Source: Verrucomicrobia bacterium TMED56 (GTDB taxonomy: Bacteria > Verrucomicrobiota > Verrucomicrobiia > Opitutales > Seribacteraceae). From it: a stretch of 15,662 nt of DNA. This document shows, piece after piece, positions 7,562-15,637 of the stretch (positions within the stretch are counted from its first letter, which is position 1; each line of letters begins with the position of its first letter). Location: positions 8,387 to 24,048 of the forward strand of contig NHDJ01000034.1 in the NCBI GenBank assembly GCA_002167265.1, written 5' to 3'. Under the pieces are notes generated by a model that worked only from the letters and a program-made list of their open reading frames with translations, had not been told where the DNA came from and searched no databases. The position numbers were made by a program, and so were the translations under genes.

Positions 7562-8593
7562 TTACTTTTTGTCTGGTTCCTGAGCAATCCTTTTGAATAA
7601 ATCTGGTAGCTTTCTCTGTAAGACTGCTATCTTATGAGCTAATTGTATGGGAATTGCAGGGTTGCCCTTTAAATACGCATCTGGAGGAACATCTTTTGTA
7701 ATTCCTGCCTGTCCGGCAATTTTCGCACCTTTTCCAACCTTTAAGTGTCCCGCAAATCCTGCCTGTCCCCCGACTATAACCCCATCCTCAAATTCTACGC
7801 TACCAGCTATTCCTACTTGTGCAACAATCAGGCAACCCTTCCCAATGCGAACATTATGCCCAATTTGAACCAAATTATCAATTTTAGATCCCGCTCCAAT
7901 AATTGTCGCTTCTAACCGGGCTCTATCGATGCATGTGTTGGCTCCAATCTCTACATCATCTTCAATCACTACTTTGCCCAAGTGGGGAATTTTCTCATGA
8001 AAACTTCCTACCTGCTCAAAACCATACCCTTCAGAGCCAACCACTACTCCAGAATTTAGAACTACTCCATTTCCAACTTCACTAAGTGACAAAATCTTGC
8101 AACCTGGGTGAAAATGAGTGTTTTCACCCACTATAACTTTCTCTCCAACATAACAATGAGATTCAACAATGGTATTCTTTCCAATTTTAACATTTGAACC
8201 AATATAGCTAAACGGTCCAATACACACACCAGATTCAAGGACTGCACTTTCATGAACAAAGGCCGTATCATGTACCCCAACAGGTATACCTTCAAACAGA
8301 ATTGATTGGATTAAACGGCAGACATTTGCCAGTGCTTGGGAGGGATTCTTGGTTTTGATAAAAACTTGCCCTTCTTTTGGCTCCTCATGGAAATCAAGCG
8401 GTAATAATATGAAAGTGGCTAAAGAGGATTTAACTTCACTTTTATACTTTGGGTTAGACAAGAAGGATAAGTCACCCTCCTGAGCATTCTTTAAAGATGC
8501 AATACCATTAATATCTTGAATAATTGAGTTTCCATGAACTTCAGCATCGCTGAGTTTCTTTAGAATATCATCAACGCCAAGAGAAAATTCCAT
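7562..8593 (-). CDS. lpxD: UDP-3-O-acylglucosamine N-acyltransferase
   Basis: LpxD transfers a hydroxyacyl chain from acyl carrier protein to UDP-3-O-acylglucosamine, the third step of lipid A synthesis, at the cytoplasmic face of the inner membrane. The 343 residues match the family length. The N-terminal uridine-binding domain (about 1-100) includes QEGDLSFLSNPKY (38-50). A left-handed beta-helix of hexapeptide repeats (about 105-310) follows, with the conserved GSEGYGFE (186-193) and the catalytic His246 in LVQIGHNVRIG. The end carries a short helical segment (315-337). It lies between skp (28 bases) and prs (10 bases). The bamA-skp-lpxD order is widely conserved, but the usual followers fabZ and lpxA are not here. 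The ATG has an AT-rich leader without Shine-Dalgarno. Confidence 0.96.
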   Translation of the reverse strand: MEFSLGVDDILKKLSDAEVHGNSIIQDINGIASLKNAQEGDLSFLSNPKYKSEVKSSLATFILLPLDFHEEPKEGQVFIKTKNPSQALANVCRLIQSILFEGIPVGVHDTAFVHESAVLESGVCIGPFSYIGSNVKIGKNTIVESHCYVGEKVIVGENTHFHPGCKILSLSEVGNGVVLNSGVVVGSEGYGFEQVGSFHEKIPHLGKVVIEDDVEIGANTCIDRARLEATIIGAGSKIDNLVQIGHNVRIGKGCLIVAQVGIAGSVEFEDGVIVGGQAGFAGHLKVGKGAKIAGQAGITKDVPPDAYLKGNPAIPIQLAHKIAVLQRKLPDLFKRIAQEPDKK

Positions 8594-8621
8594 TAATTCT
8601 GGTTAAAGAAATGAAAGTAAA

Positions 8622-9170
8622 TCAATCGTTGCCTTCTTTAGTTGCCAGAGAATTCAAAAAGGAAACAACATCTTCGGTGATGTCTAGTTTAGAAGATACA
8701 AAAAAAACACCTAACTGTGTCTCTGAGGAATTGATTACCAAATCAAGGCTTTTGGCGTTGGAGACCTTTTGCACTGCCGTGCGAATATCCCCCAAATGTT
8801 GCACTAATAGATTTTTTTGCCTCTGGGCTATTGTCGCTCTTGCTCGCTTCTCATATGCTAACATATCATCTTTTTTTTCTTGGGCCTGCTTCACCTTTTC
8901 TTGGTATTTTCCCTTTAGTGCAGAACTATCGATATTAGGGTTCTTTAATTTCTCTTCCATTTCTCGAAGTTCTTTTACAATCTTGCCAAGTTCATCCCTA
9001 AATATGTCAATTTCTTCCTTGGCTATTGCACTTGATTTTTCAAGTCGTTCCCTTGCTTCTTTAACTTTTTGATATCCGTCGAAAACCTTTTGCACATCCA
9101 CTACAGCAACTTTTTGAGAAAAGCCAACCAGTGGAAAAAGAAACAGAATAAGTGTTAAGTATTTTGACAT
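8622..9170 (-). CDS. skp: Skp/OmpH-family periplasmic chaperone
   Basis: Skp trimers hold unfolded outer-membrane proteins in the periplasm and deliver them to the BAM complex. The 182-residue precursor has a signal peptide (1-18, ending GFSQ) and the family's opening strand KVAVVDVQKVFDGYQKVKEA (20-39). A long charged coiled coil (about 35-130) forms the tentacle-like arms, and the C-terminal strand (SLDLVINSSE, 141-150) rejoins the trimer body. That is the expected Skp layout at the usual length. The gene sits between bamA (36 bases) and lpxD (28 bases), the conserved context for ompH. The start is the ATG at 9170, whose last base belongs to an 11-bp direct repeat also present just after the bamA stop. 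No Shine-Dalgarno is visible. Confidence 0.92.
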   Translation of the reverse strand: MSKYLTLILFLFPLVGFSQKVAVVDVQKVFDGYQKVKEARERLEKSSAIAKEEIDIFRDELGKIVKELREMEEKLKNPNIDSSALKGKYQEKVKQAQEKKDDMLAYEKRARATIAQRQKNLLVQHLGDIRTAVQKVSNAKSLDLVINSSETQLGVFFVSSKLDITEDVVSFLNSLATKEGND

Positions 9171-9208
9171 AATCGAAGTTTTTGTAGGTTAAGTTAGTAA
9201 TCGAAGTT
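9170..9208. repeat. 11-bp direct repeat flanking the bamA-skp junction
   Basis: The 11-mer TAATCGAAGTT (plus strand) occurs exactly at 9170-9180 and again at 9198-9208, a 28-base offset. One copy overlaps the bamA stop codon and the other runs into the skp start codon, so nearly the whole 36-base junction lies between or inside the copies. It may be a remnant of a small duplication or an RNA element for coupling. It is too short to decide. Confidence 0.4.
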
Positions 9209-11576
9209 AAAATCTTGATCCTCCAGAAAAGTGAAATTGAGGAGAGCCTCCGCTATCAGAGGGGTCAGAAATCGGAAATCCAAGGTCCAATCGAAGAGGC
9301 ATGCCCATGACCATAATTCTAACACCCAACCCCCAATTATCATGCCATCCTTCATGATCGTCTCCTGGAAGCAGTTTGAAATCCCCTTCCCTAAGATATC
9401 CACCATCATAAAAAAGAGCTAAGCGTAATGGATCAGCCACTTTAAAAGTATATTCCAAACTGCCATATGAATAGGAGTTTCCGCCTTGCGGTTCTTTGAT
9501 TAACGGATCAACACCTGCGTCCCTGTAGTCCCAACCGCGCAAGTTATAAGGTCCTCCCAAGAAGAATTTTTCAAAAAAGGGAACATCTGCTGGGTCGCCA
9601 TTAAACCTTCCAAGGGTACCCGTACGGCCTGAAACTGAAAGAACTTGTTCCATTGGGGAAAAAGTCTGAATAAATTTTGCACCTTGTAGTTCCAGTCGTC
9701 CATATTCCGCATCTCCTCCAAAAACTCCGCCTGCAAATTCTTTTTTAAGTGAAATTATACTACCCTCACTGGGGAAAAGTATACTGTCACGAGTATCCCT
9801 GCTTAAGGTAAGTCCAACTTTGGATATCGATAAATCTTCTTCTTCAATGAAAACAGGTGCGGATGTACTAACATCATCAATTACCACATCTTCAAAGCTA
9901 TAAAACATTCGACCTTCCACTAGCTCGAATAGGCGCTTTCTGAAATAAACCTCAAAGCCCGCACGCATCTCGTCGTAATAAGAACTATAATAATCGGACT
10001 TCTCACGAAAAATTTCAAAGCCTGCAGCAACTCGACGGTTTAGAAACCAAGGTTCCTCAATCGCTAAGCGAGCTTCATTACTTCGAGCTCCCAGCTTCAA
10101 GCGTAATCTAAATTTTTGCCCATCACCCTGCAAGCGGTGAGGACTTCTCCATCGCATGATATCAAAATTTCCCTGCCTGAATTCTGCAAACATCATTGCT
10201 TTTTCTAAAGTGCTGAATCCCACACCAAAAGAAACATGACCAGTCCTTCCTTCTTCTACATCAACTACTAAATTTCTTCGAGTATTTTGAAGTTCGGGAT
10301 CTTGGGAAACGATAGGTTCATCATCGATTGTAACCTTCTCAAAAAACCTTGTATTTCGTAAACGAGCTTCGCTGGTTTCCATTCTTAATAGATCAAAAGT
10401 TTCTCCAGGAGCAAGTGCCAATTCTCTTATAATAGCAATTGTCTTGGTTTTTTCATTGCCGCGAACCATGATCGAATTAACCGTAAATTTATTGTTTTCA
10501 GAGATTTCAAATTTCAAATCAATCTGGTTGGTTTTTAAATTTGGTGTTCGAACAACTTTAACCCGAGCATCCAAATAGCCTCTTTCACCATATTTTTTCC
10601 GGAGCCGGTTCCGCTCTTCACTTAGAAGGGTGGGGGAATAGGGCGAGCCCTCAACAAGCCCTTTTTCTCGGCTTCCAAGTTTAAGCAAATCTTCGGTTCC
10701 TATGGATACGTTACCAACAATCAATTGCTTTCCAAAAAAAGATCTTTTCCCCTCTTTTACATCAATTGATAATTCAATCTTTGATTTACCTGAAGGATTT
10801 AACCTTACTCCAGATTGTTCTATTTGCACATCCAAAAACCCTTCATTTCTGTAGGCTTCACGAACTTTTTCCAAATCCTCTTCTAGAATTTGAGGTATAT
10901 ATTTTGATCGTTTGGACCAAAATCTCCAAAACCTCCAAGGAGCCGTTTCCATTTCACTTAATAATTGCTTGGATTCTAAAGACTCATTCCCACTGAAAAG
11001 AATCTTTGAAATGGTACGTTTTTCCCTTTCGATTATCTTATAGATAATAGTAACTGGTTCATTTTCACCGTTTCTAATGACTTGAGAATCAACCGATGAA
11101 TTCCAGTATCCTTTCTCCAGATACTTTTCTTCCAAAAGGTGTTGATCTTCTTTCAAGGTAGATTCATCAAGCAAATCTCCCTCATTTAGAGAAATTAGCT
11201 TTTCTAACTTTTTGCCTGAAAGCTTTTCATTTCCCTCAAATTTTATTTTTCCAATTCTTGGTTTGGTCCAAACCTTAAAGATTATTGCAACTTCTTCATC
11301 ATCACTTTTGTCGGGATTCAAAAAGACCCTCACATCTTCAACCGAACCAGTTGAAATCAAATTTCTAATCGATTTATCAATGGCTGTAGCCTCATAAGGA
11401 ATTCCTTTTTCAATTTGCAGGTTCTGAAGAATAAAAGATTCTCCCAAGGTTTTTGATCCAATTATTTGAATTTCAATTTCGGCAATTTTTTTTCCCTCAG
11501 GCAGAACTTGTGACCATAAAGCAACAAGTCCAAGTAGAAAAAAGGAAAAAGGGAAAAAGCTTCGGAAAAATCTCAT
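9207..11576 (-). CDS. bamA: Outer membrane protein assembly factor BamA (Omp85)
   Basis: BamA is the central pore of the BAM machine that inserts beta-barrel proteins into the outer membrane. The 789 residues match the family. They comprise a signal peptide (about 1-22), five POTRA domains (approximately 30-105, 106-186, 187-278, 280-362 and 363-443) and a 16-strand barrel domain from about 444 to the end. Typical POTRA turns are visible: FEGNEKLS (113-120), FSGNESLES (194-202) and VRGNEKTKT (371-379). The barrel carries the lid-loop hallmark FFLGGPYNLRGWDYRD (671-686), an RGWD form of the VRGF/Y motif. It ends in Phe as a BAM substrate should. It follows dnaB by only 4 bases, which joins envelope biogenesis to the replication and translation genes. 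The start is the ATG just after the dnaB stop; no Shine-Dalgarno is visible. Confidence 0.96.
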   Translation of the reverse strand: MRFFRSFFPFSFFLLGLVALWSQVLPEGKKIAEIEIQIIGSKTLGESFILQNLQIEKGIPYEATAIDKSIRNLISTGSVEDVRVFLNPDKSDDEEVAIIFKVWTKPRIGKIKFEGNEKLSGKKLEKLISLNEGDLLDESTLKEDQHLLEEKYLEKGYWNSSVDSQVIRNGENEPVTIIYKIIEREKRTISKILFSGNESLESKQLLSEMETAPWRFWRFWSKRSKYIPQILEEDLEKVREAYRNEGFLDVQIEQSGVRLNPSGKSKIELSIDVKEGKRSFFGKQLIVGNVSIGTEDLLKLGSREKGLVEGSPYSPTLLSEERNRLRKKYGERGYLDARVKVVRTPNLKTNQIDLKFEISENNKFTVNSIMVRGNEKTKTIAIIRELALAPGETFDLLRMETSEARLRNTRFFEKVTIDDEPIVSQDPELQNTRRNLVVDVEEGRTGHVSFGVGFSTLEKAMMFAEFRQGNFDIMRWRSPHRLQGDGQKFRLRLKLGARSNEARLAIEEPWFLNRRVAAGFEIFREKSDYYSSYYDEMRAGFEVYFRKRLFELVEGRMFYSFEDVVIDDVSTSAPVFIEEEDLSISKVGLTLSRDTRDSILFPSEGSIISLKKEFAGGVFGGDAEYGRLELQGAKFIQTFSPMEQVLSVSGRTGTLGRFNGDPADVPFFEKFFLGGPYNLRGWDYRDAGVDPLIKEPQGGNSYSYGSLEYTFKVADPLRLALFYDGGYLREGDFKLLPGDDHEGWHDNWGLGVRIMVMGMPLRLDLGFPISDPSDSGGSPQFHFSGGSRF

Positions 11577-11580
11577 GAAA

Positions 11581-13062
11581 TTAATTTAAACGTGGCTCAC
11601 TTTGCAAAACTTCGAATCTCGTATATTTTCGACGAAATGCAAGATCAACACTTCCTGTTGGACCATTTCTTTGCTTAGCAAGCAACAATTTAATTGGTTC
11701 GAAGTCCTCGCCTTGACTCTCCTCTGAGTCACCTTTTTGATCAGATTCCCTAATATCCTCACCTTTACGGTGCTTCCCTAAAAGCATTACCAAATCTGCG
11801 TCCTGCTCAATGGCACCTGACTCTCTCAAGTCAGAAAGGCGTGGATCTCTTCTCTCTTTCTCCGAATCTCTATTGAGCTGGCTAAGAACAACAACTGGAA
11901 CATCCAATTCCTTCGCCATCGCCTTTAAGCCTCTCGAAATTTCCGAAATTTGATTTTCACGTGACATCGCTTTCGCATCACCAGAAATCAATTGCAAATA
12001 ATCTACGACAATTAAATGTAAATGGTTCCTCATCTTCAACCTTCTGGCCTTGGCTCTGATCTGATTGATACTTAATCCACTTGTGTCATCCACCCACAAA
12101 GATGCTTTTTGGAATTCCTTACTTATTGCGTTTAGTTTCTCCGCATAATCTTTTCGCACAAAACCCCTTCTCAAGTCGTTCATATTAACTCTTGCACGTC
12201 CGCAAATCATCCGCATCGCAAGGGAAGTTGAACTCATCTCCAAACTATACACCAAAATGTTCTTTGGTTTTGACTCATACTTTTGATTAAACGCTATGTT
12301 CTCTACGATATTCATAGCTAAGCTGGTCTTGCCAACTGATGGGCGTGCCGCCAAAACTATCATCTCACCTGGCTTAAACCCGTTGGTAAGGTTATCCAAC
12401 TCCTTATATCCAGTTAGTAATCCATCCATTTCTTCATGCGAAAGCATTCTTTGGATTTGCTCCATCGCATGATTAACCGGTTCACGAAAAGGAACCGATG
12501 ATCTAATATTACTCTGATCTCCCAAAGCACAAACTCTTTGCTCAATTCCTGACAAGAAATCATCGATGTTTCCCTGTAGTTGGTTAGCATCGTCAATTAT
12601 CTCAAAAGCTACATATATACACTTTCTAAGAATTGCCTTTTGCTTAACAATATCCAACCAGAAAGGAGCATGAGCAATGGTTTCAATTCTAGAAGTAAGT
12701 TGGATAATAAAATCACGACCCCCAACTCTTTCTAGATTCCCTAAATCTGATAATTTGTCCGCCAAAAGAATTTCATCAGCTTCTAAATTCTCTTTATGCA
12801 AAACAAGCAGTGCCTCAAAAATCAATTGATGCGACTGATCGTAAAAATGGTCTGAACTTATTGCTTGCTCCATGCATCGACCAATTACTTCCCCCGAAGT
12901 ATCCACGATACAGGCAGCTAAAAGCCCTTGCTCAGCGTCTAAACTATTTGGTAATCCCTGACCCTGTAAAGTTCCAGCTGCAGAGGGCGATGGGGGTGAT
13001 GAATTACCCGTTTGAGCTAAGGTGAATTTCTTATCTTTAGATGAGGGAGGCAATGAAGGCAT
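11581..13062 (-). CDS. dnaB: Replicative DNA helicase DnaB
   Basis: DnaB is the hexameric 5'-3' helicase of the replication fork. The N-terminal primase-interacting domain starts near residue 36 (LPNSLDAEQGLLAA) and runs to about 180. The RecA-like domain follows: Walker A ARPSVGKTS (239-247), YSLEMS (272-277), Walker B LIVVDYLQLIS (350-360), LSQLNRDSE (393-401), LRESGAIEQDADLV (412-425) and AKQRNGPTG (462-470). Two features stand out: a Ser/Pro/Gly-rich N-terminal extension of about 35 residues, and a charged insert at about 431-455 between the arginine-finger region and the AKQRNG motif. No intein is present. It lies 22 bases after rplI and 4 before bamA. The leader has only a weak GAAGGG 11 bases before the ATG. 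A later start inside the extension would remove the low-complexity part, but I see no better candidate. Confidence 0.96.
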   Translation of the reverse strand: MPSLPPSSKDKKFTLAQTGNSSPPSPSAAGTLQGQGLPNSLDAEQGLLAACIVDTSGEVIGRCMEQAISSDHFYDQSHQLIFEALLVLHKENLEADEILLADKLSDLGNLERVGGRDFIIQLTSRIETIAHAPFWLDIVKQKAILRKCIYVAFEIIDDANQLQGNIDDFLSGIEQRVCALGDQSNIRSSVPFREPVNHAMEQIQRMLSHEEMDGLLTGYKELDNLTNGFKPGEMIVLAARPSVGKTSLAMNIVENIAFNQKYESKPKNILVYSLEMSSTSLAMRMICGRARVNMNDLRRGFVRKDYAEKLNAISKEFQKASLWVDDTSGLSINQIRAKARRLKMRNHLHLIVVDYLQLISGDAKAMSRENQISEISRGLKAMAKELDVPVVVLSQLNRDSEKERRDPRLSDLRESGAIEQDADLVMLLGKHRKGEDIRESDQKGDSEESQGEDFEPIKLLLAKQRNGPTGSVDLAFRRKYTRFEVLQSEPRLN

Positions 13063-13084
13063 ACCGTAAAAAGCCCTTCAATGA

Positions 13085-13558
13085 TTATTCCTTTTCTTCG
13101 ATTGGATTTTCGGAAACAACCTCAACATTGATTTCAGCAGAAATATCTTTATGCAATTGGCAGGTAACTTTTGTTTGTCCAAGTTGTTTAATTGCAGAAA
13201 ATTTGACTAAATGTTTTTTGTCCAATTTAAAACCTTTTTCATCCAGTTTTTCCAAAATATGTGGAGCTGTTACAGAACCAAAAAGCTTGCCACCTGCTCC
13301 CGTTTTTACGGCAACTGCAATTGACACGTCATTAAGTTTACTTGCGATTTCCTGTGCACCCTGAATTTCTTCAGACTCCCGTGCGGCACGTGCAACTTTC
13401 AGTGCATCCAAACGGCGTTTGTTAGCCTGATTGAGGGGAAGAGCCTTCTTTTGTGGAAATAAGAAGTTTCTAGCATATCCCGGGCGAACCTTAACGATAT
13501 CTCCTTCCGAACCTAATTTATCGACCTGTTCAACGAGTAAAATTTCTGTATTTGGCAT
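13085..13558 (-). CDS. rplI: 50S ribosomal protein L9
   Basis: L9 binds 23S rRNA near the L1 stalk and reaches out to neighbouring ribosomes. The N-terminal domain carries the family signature: ILLVEQVDKLGSEGDIVKV (6-24) then RPGYARNFLFP (25-35). A long connecting helix follows (about 42-75), then the C-terminal RNA-binding domain with KTGAGGKLFGSVTAPHI (85-101). The length of 157 is slightly above the common 148-150, with extra residues in a Glu-rich C-terminal tail. It lies directly downstream of ssb, with a 28-base gap. In the classic rpsF-ssb-rpsR-rplI order, rpsR would sit in that gap, but there is no room for it. The start ATG at 13558 has no Shine-Dalgarno. Confidence 0.96.
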   Translation of the reverse strand: MPNTEILLVEQVDKLGSEGDIVKVRPGYARNFLFPQKKALPLNQANKRRLDALKVARAARESEEIQGAQEIASKLNDVSIAVAVKTGAGGKLFGSVTAPHILEKLDEKGFKLDKKHLVKFSAIKQLGQTKVTCQLHKDISAEINVEVVSENPIEEKE

Positions 13559-13586
13559 AGTAGTTTAGAGTGTTGTATAAAATGAT

Positions 13587-14063
13587 TTAAAAGGGCACAT
13601 CCTCATCGAGATCAGGATCTGCAGATGGTTTTGTATCTGTGGAACTTCCAGTTGATGCAGGAGCATCTTTATTGGAATCAGTTTTTGCAGGAGCAGTTGG
13701 TTGTCGCTCGATATTATTAGAACCTCCATCTTGTTTGGAATCAACAAATTCGAAATTATCTAAAACCACGCGGATGGCACTTCTTTTTTCTCCTTCTTTT
13801 GACTCCCACTGGTCTAGTTTCAATCTGCCTTCCACAAAAATCGATCTACCCTTGGAGAAAAACCTTCCGATTGCCTCTGCTCTTGGTCCGTAGCACTCGA
13901 CATCGACAAATGTCACCTCTTCTTTGCGGTTTCCTTCCGAATCTTTGTAGTTTCTATTCAAGGCAAGCCCAAAATTACAAACGGGACGCCCATTTGAAAG
14001 CATACGGATATCAGGATCTCTAGTGAGATTTCCAATGAGCAGAACTTTATTTAGGGATGCCAC
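13587..14063 (-). CDS. ssb: Single-stranded DNA-binding protein
   Basis: SSB coats single-stranded DNA during replication and repair and recruits partners through its C-terminal tip. The OB-fold covers residues 1-108: LNKVLLIGNLTRDPDIR (4-20), FVDVECYGPRAEA (52-64) and KGRSIFVEGRL (71-81). A disordered Ser/Thr/Pro/Asp-rich linker runs from about 109 to 150, ending in the acidic tip DLDEDVPF (151-158), a conservative form of the usual DDDIPF. The length of 158 is normal. The start is a GTG at 14063, 8 bases after the rpsF stop; no ATG fits the conserved N-terminus. It is co-oriented with rpsF, rplI and dnaB, a conserved association of SSB with its ribosomal neighbours and here also with the helicase it works beside. 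Confidence 0.95.
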   Translation of the reverse strand: MASLNKVLLIGNLTRDPDIRMLSNGRPVCNFGLALNRNYKDSEGNRKEEVTFVDVECYGPRAEAIGRFFSKGRSIFVEGRLKLDQWESKEGEKRSAIRVVLDNFEFVDSKQDGGSNNIERQPTAPAKTDSNKDAPASTGSSTDTKPSADPDLDEDVPF

Positions 14064-14071
14064 AGTATTTA

Positions 14072-14359
14072 TTATTTGCGCTCAATTAAGATTCGATCAA
14101 CCTTTTTTTCAAGACGCAGTTTATCTTTCAATCGTGCAGGAAAATCACTGTCTCCAAGAAGTTCAAATTGAAGGTAAACTCCAGTTTTCAATTTTCCCTT
14201 TTGAGGATATGCAAAATCATGAGATCCCTGACTTTCAACTTTCTGAACATCTCCCTCTGCACTAACGATAATTTCACTTAACTTCGGAATCATTTCATCA
14301 GTTGAACCGTCTGAGCCTTTGGGGTCGAATACTATTGTTGCTGAGTAGCTATTTTTCAT
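14072..14359 (-). CDS. rpsF: 30S ribosomal protein S6
   Basis: S6 binds the central domain of 16S rRNA as a heterodimer with S18. The 95-residue length and order fit S6: first strand YSATIVFDP (5-13), a helix over about 20-33, the GDVQKVESQGSHDFAYPQKG block (36-55) corresponding to the usual G..V..VE.WG.R.LAYPI.K, then GVYLQFELLGD (60-70) and a final strand VDRILIERK (87-95). Sequence identity to model S6 proteins looks modest, for example SHDFAYP for the more usual R.LAYP. The position directly before ssb supports the call. The gene for its binding partner S18 (rpsR) is not in the cluster. The ATG at 14359 follows an AT-rich leader with no Shine-Dalgarno, 15 bases after the pth stop. Confidence 0.92.
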   Translation of the reverse strand: MKNSYSATIVFDPKGSDGSTDEMIPKLSEIIVSAEGDVQKVESQGSHDFAYPQKGKLKTGVYLQFELLGDSDFPARLKDKLRLEKKVDRILIERK

Positions 14360-14374
14360 ATTTTATAAATTAGT

Positions 14375-14950
14375 TTACGATCGGTTAAAAACATTCATCG
14401 TTTTGTCGGGTCCATCGTTAATTAATGAACAAAGTGCGTTTAGAAAAGTTTCGGAATGGAGTTCCAGGCACTTCACTTCCTCCTCATTGAAATCCGAAAG
14501 CACAAAATCAGACAATTTCGAATTCGGATTATTATTTTGACCAATACCAATTCTCAATCTGCAAATAGAATCGCCTAATGATGAAAATACACTTTTAACC
14601 CCATTATGCCCACCATGACTCCTTCCACCATTCGTAATTTTCATCCTACCCACTGGCAAAGTTACCTCATCATGCACTAAAATCGCCTCTGAGGGATCAC
14701 AATTATTTTGTGATAACAAGGTCTTTAAATTCTTACCGCTTTCGTTCATGTAGGTTTGAGGCTTTATTAAAATACAAGATTTATGGTTGCAGGAAAGTTT
14801 TGCTATTTCTGAGTTGTATCGAGACTTCAGATGGAAGGTGGTTTTTTTATGATTTGCAAACTTGTCAAGCAGCCAAAATCCCAGATTATGTCGAGTTCTT
14901 GCGTAAATAAGACCCGGGTTTCCCAATCCAATAACAGCAACGCAAGACAC
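14375..14950 (-). CDS. pth: Peptidyl-tRNA hydrolase
   Basis: Pth releases tRNA from peptidyl-tRNAs that drop off the ribosome. The 191 residues match bacterial Pth. The active-site set is complete: Asn11 in GLGNPG (8-13), catalytic His21 in TRHNLGF (19-25), Asn69 in PQTYMNESG (64-72), Asp94 in VHDEVTLP (92-99) and Asn116 in GGHNGVKSV (113-121). RLRIGIGQ (131-138) is also typical. The common HDDLDLP box reads HDEVTLP here, but the essential Asp is kept. The start is a GTG at 14950. An ATG seven bases upstream is out of frame, and GTG places VAVIGLGNPG at the normal distance from the N-terminus. It sits 21 bases after rplY, the widely conserved rplY/ctc-pth pair. Confidence 0.96.
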   Translation of the reverse strand: MSCVAVIGLGNPGLIYARTRHNLGFWLLDKFANHKKTTFHLKSRYNSEIAKLSCNHKSCILIKPQTYMNESGKNLKTLLSQNNCDPSEAILVHDEVTLPVGRMKITNGGRSHGGHNGVKSVFSSLGDSICRLRIGIGQNNNPNSKLSDFVLSDFNEEEVKCLELHSETFLNALCSLINDGPDKTMNVFNRS

Positions 14951-14971
14951 AGGACATATTATAAAAATTTG

Positions 14972-15637
14972 TTACTCAGATGAGTTTTGTTCTTCAGATT
15001 CTCCCTCTTGAGTTCCTTCTTCCGTGGAAGACTCTCCGTCAACCTCTTCATCCTCAGATTCTGAACGGCCGCTGGCACTACCCACGCACGACACTAATAT
15101 GGTTTCATCAGAGGAAACAAATTCAACTCCATCTAATTCGGGAAGGTCTTTGATTTGTAAATTCTCGCCCAATGCAAGTTTTGTAATATCCAACTCTATC
15201 AGCGAAGGTAGATTACTTGGTCGACAACGAATTTCAATGTCATTGGCAAGAATTTCAAGAATTCCACCTTCAACTTTAACGCCATCGGCTTCACCAAGAA
15301 GAGTTAGGGGCACAGATGTTTGTAGATCTTCTCCTCTTTTAATTTGGATAAAATCAATATGCAGAATTTTATCACGTATCTGATCCTGTTGCAGTTCTTT
15401 AATAAGCACAAGCTCATCTTCTCCATCTTCACCAATCAATCTCATCAAAGAAGAAGAACCGGCACCCTTTCTAAGAAGAATACGAGTCTCCTTGTCATCC
15501 ACGGAAAGACTCCGGTTTAATTCCTTTCCGTATAAAACAGCGGGAATACGACCGTTAGAACGAATTTGCCTACTCGAACTCGTGCCCGTTTCGTTGCGTT
15601 GAGAAAACTTTAAGGTTAGATCACTTAACTCTGACAT
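14972..15637 (-). CDS. rplY: 50S ribosomal protein L25 (general stress protein Ctc type)
   Basis: L25 of the long TL5/CTC form binds 5S rRNA. Residues 5-98 form the L25 domain: NGRIPAVLYGKE (28-39), then LVLIKELQQDQIRDKILHID (76-95), matching the family's strand that contacts 5S rRNA. About 100-187 form the beta domain of the CTC form (VPLTLLGEADGVKVEGGILE, 109-128; IEIRCRPSNLPSLIELDI, 134-151). The last 30 or so residues are a Ser/Glu-rich acidic tail (about 189-221), longer than in many homologues and probably disordered. It is the first visible gene of the minus-strand run; only 25 bases of leader are in the window, so its promoter cannot be judged. The ATG at 15637 has no Shine-Dalgarno. 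Confidence 0.95.
   Translation of the reverse strand: MSELSDLTLKFSQRNETGTSSSRQIRSNGRIPAVLYGKELNRSLSVDDKETRILLRKGAGSSSLMRLIGEDGEDELVLIKELQQDQIRDKILHIDFIQIKRGEDLQTSVPLTLLGEADGVKVEGGILEILANDIEIRCRPSNLPSLIELDITKLALGENLQIKDLPELDGVEFVSSDETILVSCVGSASGRSESEDEEVDGESSTEEGTQEGESEEQNSSE

Noticed and set aside
8611..9072. A 153-codon plus-strand open frame opposite skp
   Set aside because: It lies wholly antisense to a well-supported Skp gene, and its Ser/Phe-rich translation is what reversed Lys/Glu-rich coiled-coil codons give. No independent evidence supports it.
9500..9736. Minus-strand 78-codon open frame inside bamA
   Set aside because: It is an alternative frame of the BamA barrel region; the real frame carries FLGG and RGWD motifs across the same bases.
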